In this document: positions 6,281-11,173 of the stretch, one piece after another
How the letters are laid out: each line of letters starts with the position of its first letter
Numbering within the stretch: the stretch's first letter is position 1
From: Candidatus Nanohaloarchaea archaeon
GTDB taxonomy: Archaea; EX4484-52; GLR71
Assembly: GCA_030636885.1 (NCBI GenBank)
Contig: DAOVVY010000017.1
Coordinates: 1-11,173 of the forward strand
DNA: 11,173 nt
Direction: 5' to 3'
The notes under the pieces: model-generated
The model's database searches: none
What the model was told of the DNA's origin: nothing
The model's input: only the letters and a program-made list of their open reading frames with translations
Program-made: the position numbers and the translations under genes

Positions 6281-9200
6281 TTATTTTTTTATGACACTCG
6301 CGCGTATAGTTTCTCTTTTGATGTAGACTGCGATTATTATCAACAGTATAAATAGATATACTATCATGTTTGCGCTCCTCCCTATTGTTGATAAGAGATT
6401 GCCTGTGGGCGCGTCAACGATGGTTGTATCTGTCGATTTCTTTTCAATCTTTTTGTATTCTGTTGGTGCGTATTGGTATACAAGGACCTCTTTTGAGTAT
6501 AGTGTCTCACCATTGTGCATTATCGCGATGCTGTGTGTCCCTTCATCAAGACCTTCTATCTTGTATGTGATTGAAATACAATCATTCTCATCCAAGTCTT
6601 GTGTCTTTACGATTTCATCGTCTATTGCAAGGTCGACAGTGTCGGATTGCGGGTCTGTCAGGCATCCTTTTAGGGTTATTGTCTGGCCTATGTATAGACT
6701 GTCTGCGAGTTCTGTTTCTGGTACATATATCGTTGTCAGGTTCTCTTCAACAGTCTCGTTTTCTGTTTCGTTTGTCTCTGCTGGGGGCGTATAGCTACTT
6801 CTACCACTTGATCTTGATGAGCTTCCACCACCATTAGTTTCAGTTGTTACAGTTATTGTCCCCGATAGGTTATTGTTTGATGTGTTCTGATCAGCTGGTA
6901 TGTATGCTGACAGTTTCAACGTATGTGTGCCTTCGGAAGCGGTCCATCCAAATTCAACTCCTGTTGTGTTCCCGCTTGTAAGGTCATATGTTTTTGTGGC
7001 TATGGTGTTCCCATCTATTGATAATGTGACATTTATTCCGTTCTCGTCGTATAGGCCTGCGTTTTCAAGCAATCCAGAGAGAAGTATAGTGTTGCCTGTG
7101 TTTGCGCTTGTAGGGGCGTTGAAACCACTAAGGCGTACGTCATGGTCATACCTGACATCAAAATGGATCTTATCTGAAAATTGATGCTGTATCTCTGTAA
7201 TTGTTATCTGTGGATTAAATGTACCAGTAGCTGTTGCATTCAATGTCCATGTGATTGTTGTTTCCTGATTTATCTCAAGTGCGCCAATGTCTATTGTCTG
7301 AGCTGTAATAAATTCAAGTCCATCTACACCTGAGATCTGTGCTTGTGTGTTTATTGAAGCATCAGTACCTATGTTCTTTATCTTTGCGGTTATATCAAAT
7401 GTGGTGCCATATGGTATTGTTTCATCCACATCTGATTCAATTGTGATGAATGGTTGTACTGGTTCAGGGAGGTCAAGTATGTTTATCATGACACTTTCTG
7501 ATGCATTGTATTCCGGTTCAAAAAGGCTTATGATTGTCATGTTTATCTGTTTTGGACCAGATGATGTACTATTGATGATCCATTCTTGTCTTATTGGTGG
7601 CGTCCCGTTTACAGTTGGTTCTATGTCTCCAAGCAATACTGGGTTTGTTGATGATGTCTCAAGACCGGTTTCCAGAGCGATCTCTGCTTTTGTTGCAAAT
7701 GATGTGCTATTTCCAGTATTATAGATTACAGCGGTCACTAAAAATGATCGTCCAAGTGACATGTTGAAAGGCGCTATAGGGCTTACTGAAAGGTCAATGT
7801 ATAGATGTGTATCTTTTATGACTATTGTCTTTTCCTGTGTTATACCATCAACTGTGATGTATATTGTTCCTGTTCCTGAACTTATGCCCTCAATATCAAA
7901 ATCAACCCATGATGCATTCTGCTCTGTTGTGTTTGCGTATATGGTTGTTATCTCTTTTGAGGATGGACCTACTATCGCTAGGTTTGATGTTGTTGATATC
8001 TCTATTGTGGCATCGTTACCATCTACAATACCTCTGTTGTATATGCCTATTGCAACCTGGGTTGAATCTCCTTTGACAAGCTCGTCAGGGGATGCAATCC
8101 TGAATTCGTATATCGGTATCGGTGTGGATTGGACATAGATCTTTGAATTCTCAATCTGACTATTATAGTCTGCTTCTATATCTATGACATAGTCGCCCCA
8201 CCATGTGGCTTCTAGTTCAAGTTCATAAGTGTGATTATCTCCTGCAATAATTGTTATGTTGTCTTCTGTGTTTCCAGATATAAGTGTCAACCTTTCAGGG
8301 ATGGTTATTGTCAATGTACCTTCTGCGGTTGAGTATCCATAGTTTTCAAGGGTTATGCTGATATTGAACCTGTCTGTCTGGTTGATTGTTATGTTGTCTG
8401 TATGTATTTTTATGTATGGTTTTGTGTCTATTTCAAATGATGTCATGTTTGATTCTTGGTTTGCGTTATCATAGTTGTCTTGACATCTTGCATAGTATGT
8501 ATATGTACCATCAACAAGAGTCAGTTCTTGTGTATGATCTGTTGTGCCTGTTGCTGTGAACGTGTTTGCCATTGCGCTGTAATCGGTATCTGTCGTGTCA
8601 TATTTACAGGTTGCATCTTCATTGGTTGTAACCTCAAGGTTGAATGTGTTTACATGTTGGTCTTCTGTCGGTGTGAATGTAAGTATTTGTGGGGGCGTTG
8701 TGTCTAGAGCTGTTATTGTCATAGGTCCGTCTATGACTGTGGGATTTGTAAGTCCGTCACATAGGGCGCTTGCACAAACACCAGTCACTGTTACAGTATA
8801 TGTATCGGGGGTTTGCGGTGTCCATTCAAAGCTGTAAGTCTCTGCGTCAATTGCGTTTGTATTGGCAGAAATCGTTTTAGTATCTGAATATACTGTGGCG
8901 TCTGAGCTGTCTTTTATCGTGTAAGTAACACCTGTTTCAGTTGGTGTAAGGACATAACTTCCAGCACCCATGACTTCATCATTTGCATGATTGCTTATTT
9001 TATTATAGCTTATTGTTACCTGTTCATTTATCTCAGGTTGTGGGTCTGATGCTGAAAGACCATTAAGTATTGTGTAACATTCATTTCTTGGTGCTTCTGC
9101 ATATACTAATATATCACTTTTTTCTGTTGTCTGCGGGTCTGATGAAAGACATTTAGCATCTGTTGCAGTGCTTGTTGCTATGATCTTATATGTACCTGCT

Positions 9201-9931
9201 TCGGCAGGTGTCCATGTGAATTCAACCGTTATCGAATCACTGTAAGGGATAAGTTCAACAGAATTATCTGTGTAAACAATATCGTCAGAACTATTATATA
9301 CTGTCATTGTTACAGTCGTCTCAACCGAATACTGGTCTTCTATCTGGGAAGGTATGTGTTCAAGAGGTCCAGCGGATTCTATTGCTGAGTATGTTGTTGC
9401 GTCAAGACTTGCATCTATATTGATAATTAAAGGTATGTTTGCTTGCGCAGCGTTTAGGACTGTCAGGTTGTTTATAGCTGATATACATGACTGTTTCTTT
9501 GTAAGGTAATTAGTCCATGCGTCTACTGTTCCTGTTCCGGCCCATGTTATTTTTGCTCTTTCATTTGGAATGTATCCGTTTTTATATACATAGAGACCAT
9601 ATCCATATTCTGTGTTCGGGTGGGTTGTAGGATATATTACGTTTACTGTATCTGAAGTTCCTGTAGTCAATACTGGTGCGTTATTTATGTCTGCTATAAC
9701 ATTCCCGTTAGACAAATCTAAAGCATGACTTACAGTAGCACAATCCTCGCTTGAACAGACGAAACCTATTATGTTTACATCCGTTACGGGATCTGTGGTC
9801 TTAAGGACATTACCATTTGTTAAGATCTCTCCATAACGCATGATATTTGGCTCTGTAACTGTTGCAGAGACCATGGATGTTGCTAGGATGAGCGTTAAAA
9901 ATATTGTAATGATCATGTTTCGTATATTCAT
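6281..9931 (-). CDS. Giant multi-domain surface protein, C-terminally membrane anchored
   Basis: 1216 residues. A signal peptide (1-23, VSA/T) precedes a cysteine-bearing N-terminal third. This includes two Ig/PKD-like units ending in FTWTP..AGTY (W240) and FEWTPQTPDTY (W370), a DAKC...ECYTIL segment (260-288), and a domain at about 411-502 with C442 and C483. That last domain has the pattern EDATCKYD...YYARCQD, a fibronectin-like module I recall from many archaeal surface proteins. About five CARDB-like domains follow (505-600, 607-706, 710-818, 827-925, 930-1029), each with a tryptophan near its penultimate strand (577, 675, 784, 895, 996). Then come a GGGSSSRSSGRSS hinge (1034-1046), a sequon-rich stalk, a last Ig-like domain (1074-1152, C1090 and C1118), a transmembrane helix (1188-1204) and a basic tail. 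GGAGGT eight bases before ATG 9931 supports the start. It lies two bases after the preceding gene, so the two are surely co-transcribed. It is likely a surface adhesin or envelope stalk protein. Confidence 0.8.
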   Translation of the reverse strand: MNIRNMIITIFLTLILATSMVSATVTEPNIMRYGEILTNGNVLKTTDPVTDVNIIGFVCSSEDCATVSHALDLSNGNVIADINNAPVLTTGTSDTVNVIYPTTHPNTEYGYGLYVYKNGYIPNERAKITWAGTGTVDAWTNYLTKKQSCISAINNLTVLNAAQANIPLIINIDASLDATTYSAIESAGPLEHIPSQIEDQYSVETTVTMTVYNSSDDIVYTDNSVELIPYSDSITVEFTWTPAEAGTYKIIATSTATDAKCLSSDPQTTEKSDILVYAEAPRNECYTILNGLSASDPQPEINEQVTISYNKISNHANDEVMGAGSYVLTPTETGVTYTIKDSSDATVYSDTKTISANTNAIDAETYSFEWTPQTPDTYTVTVTGVCASALCDGLTNPTVIDGPMTITALDTTPPQILTFTPTEDQHVNTFNLEVTTNEDATCKYDTTDTDYSAMANTFTATGTTDHTQELTLVDGTYTYYARCQDNYDNANQESNMTSFEIDTKPYIKIHTDNITINQTDRFNISITLENYGYSTAEGTLTITIPERLTLISGNTEDNITIIAGDNHTYELELEATWWGDYVIDIEADYNSQIENSKIYVQSTPIPIYEFRIASPDELVKGDSTQVAIGIYNRGIVDGNDATIEISTTSNLAIVGPSSKEITTIYANTTEQNASWVDFDIEGISSGTGTIYITVDGITQEKTIVIKDTHLYIDLSVSPIAPFNMSLGRSFLVTAVIYNTGNSTSFATKAEIALETGLETSSTNPVLLGDIEPTVNGTPPIRQEWIINSTSSGPKQINMTIISLFEPEYNASESVMINILDLPEPVQPFITIESDVDETIPYGTTFDITAKIKNIGTDASINTQAQISGVDGLEFITAQTIDIGALEINQETTITWTLNATATGTFNPQITITEIQHQFSDKIHFDVRYDHDVRLSGFNAPTSANTGNTILLSGLLENAGLYDENGINVTLSIDGNTIATKTYDLTSGNTTGVEFGWTASEGTHTLKLSAYIPADQNTSNNNLSGTITVTTETNGGGSSSRSSGRSSYTPPAETNETENETVEENLTTIYVPETELADSLYIGQTITLKGCLTDPQSDTVDLAIDDEIVKTQDLDENDCISITYKIEGLDEGTHSIAIMHNGETLYSKEVLVYQYAPTEYKKIEKKSTDTTIVDAPTGNLLSTIGRSANMIVYLFILLIIIAVYIKRETIRASVIKK
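6722..6835 (-). other. Ser/Arg/Gly hinge and glycosylatable stalk segment (coding)
   Basis: Residues 1033-1070 of the 1216-residue protein. A flexible Gly/Ser/Arg run is followed by an acidic Thr/Asn stretch with three N-glycosylation sequons in 13 residues (N1054, N1058, N1064). It separates the CARDB array from the membrane-proximal domain. Confidence 0.55.
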
Positions 9932-9933
9932 AA

Positions 9934-11169
9934 TTATCTACCTCCTGGTTTATCTTTGCCGGAGTCACCTGTGACACCACCATCGTCGCTTGTTGTTCCT
10001 GTTGCGCTTCCATCACTATCACTTGTTGCAAGATCCGTAAGTGTTTCATCCATTAATATTATTGCATCTATCTTTTCCTCTTCACTAAGATCTGGATTTA
10101 TAATGCCTATGAGGTCATAGAACCCGGCATTTTGTTCAATTATTCCTTCATTCATGTCTGTTAAAAGAACATGATGCCTATTATCTGGATAATTGTTATT
10201 ATCTATTGTGACTTCCAGTGCTGTTTTGTGTTTTGTTAAGTAATTTATGTAATTATTTAGACCTTTTCGGTCTGTTGTGATATGTTCAATGTTGGGTGTG
10301 CCACCTGTACCTATTTTGTATATTTTAAATGATTCCGATAGATTTTCATCAGGGTAAATCTTATCAAGATTAAGTGTTCTGACATTATAATTTTCTGGTG
10401 TAAGGAATGTATTGCCATCATCTGTGTATATGTTTATGTCGTTTCCTTCAGTTACACCAAGAACACCCATTCGCTCTCTTGAAATTATTTGTTGAAGTTG
10501 TTCTTTTTGTGTTTCATCAAGGTCGTCAATGACATGTTCGCCATTCAGAATTATTTTGTATATGTTTGAATCATCGCTTATGTCTGGTTGCATGATTCTT
10601 TCTTTGTTAAGACCGTCTGTGAATGGTGCTTCTTCGTTAAGATATTTTATAAAATCAGATAATGATATTTTTGTCGTGGTATTTGATATGTGGTCATATA
10701 TACTAATGTAAGAAGTTGGTGGTGTTGTGTCTGTTACGTTTCCTTTGATCTCTGTTGTTGTGATGTTAGTTGGCATATCTTCCGTGATATTTGTATCATT
10801 CCCGTCTCCTAAAGGGTAAAATAAATTTGCAAAATATTGATATATAGGGTTATCGAAGAAGGGATTTTCTGAATCGTTTTTAAACATTTCTGTTTTTATA
10901 TTGTCTATATTTTGTTGTATGTCTGCTGGTGTGTCATTTAGTGTACTTGCTACTGCAGTAGTTGCAATTGCTAGGACTAGACCTCCTGCAATTATTTTGT
11001 TAGTATATGATGTTTTTCCCGGAATATTATTGATTGATGTTCCTTCTAAGGTCTTATCATTTGGTGTGTATTCTGGAGTTTGTATTGTGGGTGTTTTCGT
11101 TGATGTATCATCCACTAGTGTATCTTCAGGAAGGTTATCAACTGATGTATAGTCTGGAGTGTTATCCAC
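9934..11169 (-). CDS. Single-pass membrane protein with N-terminal 9-residue repeats (5' end beyond the window)
   Basis: The visible product is at least 411 residues. Residues 2-55 are six imperfect nine-residue repeats rich in Thr, Pro and Asp. A single hydrophobic helix (about 59-77) follows, with K52 and K58 before it and acidic residues after it, suggesting the repeats lie in the cytoplasm and the ~330-residue remainder outside. The ectodomain has no cysteine and carries a cluster of N-glycosylation sequons (N78, N98, N124, N127, N135, N144, N163, then N276). A charged helical stretch (about 218-233) occurs in mid-domain, and the protein ends in a disordered Gly/Ser/Asp tail (383-411). 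I recognise no family. The GTG at 11169 is probably not the start: it occupies the valine position of a preceding repeat, the frame stays open to the window edge, and no ribosome site is visible. It is co-transcribed with the 1216-residue gene two bases downstream, so a partnership is likely. Confidence 0.7.
   Translation of the reverse strand: MDNTPDYTSVDNLPEDTLVDDTSTKTPTIQTPEYTPNDKTLEGTSINNIPGKTSYTNKIIAGGLVLAIATTAVASTLNDTPADIQQNIDNIKTEMFKNDSENPFFDNPIYQYFANLFYPLGDGNDTNITEDMPTNITTTEIKGNVTDTTPPTSYISIYDHISNTTTKISLSDFIKYLNEEAPFTDGLNKERIMQPDISDDSNIYKIILNGEHVIDDLDETQKEQLQQIISRERMGVLGVTEGNDINIYTDDGNTFLTPENYNVRTLNLDKIYPDENLSESFKIYKIGTGGTPNIEHITTDRKGLNNYINYLTKHKTALEVTIDNNNYPDNRHHVLLTDMNEGIIEQNAGFYDLIGIINPDLSEEEKIDAIILMDETLTDLATSDSDGSATGTTSDDGGVTGDSGKDKPGGR
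9940..9945 (-). promoter_or_regulatory. Shine-Dalgarno inside the preceding gene's last codons
   Basis: GGAGGT on the minus strand (9945-9940) lies in the codons for the final Gly-Gly-Arg of the upstream protein, eight bases before ATG 9931. The upstream stop codon (9936-9934) falls between this site and the start, an arrangement typical of translational coupling. Confidence 0.7.
11005..11166 (-). repeat. Six degenerate 27-bp tandem coding repeats
   Basis: Residues 2-55 of the membrane protein divide into DNTPDYTSV, DNLPEDTLV, DDTSTKTPT, IQTPEYTPN, DKTLEGTSI and NNIPGKTSY. Position 7 is Thr in all six, position 4 is Pro in four, and position 1 is Asp or Asn in five. The array probably continues past the window edge. 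Confidence 0.65.
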
Positions 11170-11173
11170 TTGT

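Noticed and set aside
6281..6370. Archaeosortase/PGF-CTERM-type sorting signal at the end of the giant protein
   Set aside because: No PGF or similar tripeptide precedes the C-terminal helix; the helix with its basic tail looks like a plain transmembrane anchor.
8456..8707. Cysteine-rich 83-residue ORF on the + strand
   Set aside because: The cysteines and valines arise from antisense reading of ACA/AAC-rich codons of the Thr- and Asn-rich giant protein. It has no initiation signals and lies wholly inside that gene.
9810..10049. Minus-strand 79-residue ORF spanning the junction of the two coupled genes
   Set aside because: It is an out-of-frame overlap of both well-supported genes with no ribosome site; it would need both true frames to be wrong.
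1..11173. CRISPR arrays, tRNA or rRNA genes, insertion sequences, toxin-antitoxin or defence genes
   Set aside because: Looked for on both strands; no direct-repeat/spacer pattern, tRNA-like fold, transposase or defence motif was seen.

Overview
The window reads as archaeal, most likely from a DPANN lineage (Woesearchaeota/Pacearchaeota-like; this affiliation is from memory of similar proteins, not from a search). The signs are AT-rich TATA-type elements about 25 bases upstream of the inferred transcript starts, Shine-Dalgarno cores GGTGA and GGAGGT that match the archaeal 16S tail, one apparently leaderless gene, T-rich terminators without hairpins, and long ectodomains built from CARDB/NEW3/Ig-like beta-sandwich repeats. 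The first ~290 bases are the exception. They read as the start of a Bacteroidota-type sensor propeller protein fused in frame to the tail of an archaeal gene, probably an assembly chimera.

Layout. Positions 1-290 hold the bacterial-looking 5' end of an ORF (57-455). Positions 300-455 are the C-terminal ~50 residues of a secreted archaeal protein, followed by two full-length paralogues on the + strand (534-1529 and 1628-2644), both with lipoboxes. These face a block of minus-strand envelope genes. Read in their own direction, the block consists of a membrane protein cut by the window edge (9934-11169), a 1216-residue multi-domain surface protein two bases downstream (6281-9931), a 453-residue protein with three beta domains (4798-6159) and a 675-residue protein with five tandem beta domains and a lysine-rich cytoplasmic tail (2687-4714). 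The two blocks converge on a 42-bp spacer.

How they fit together. All six archaeal genes appear to make membrane-attached surface proteins: lipid-anchored on the + strand, transmembrane-anchored on the minus strand. No enzyme, transporter, nucleic-acid system, CRISPR array or mobile element is visible. The best reading is a cell-envelope or adhesion locus. Individual functions cannot be assigned. The 411- and 1216-residue proteins are probably translationally coupled and share a high density of N-glycosylation sequons, which the other minus-strand proteins lack. The 453- and 675-residue genes each have a promoter-like element, but the gap between them lacks a strong terminator. No stretch over 300 bases is without a gene.
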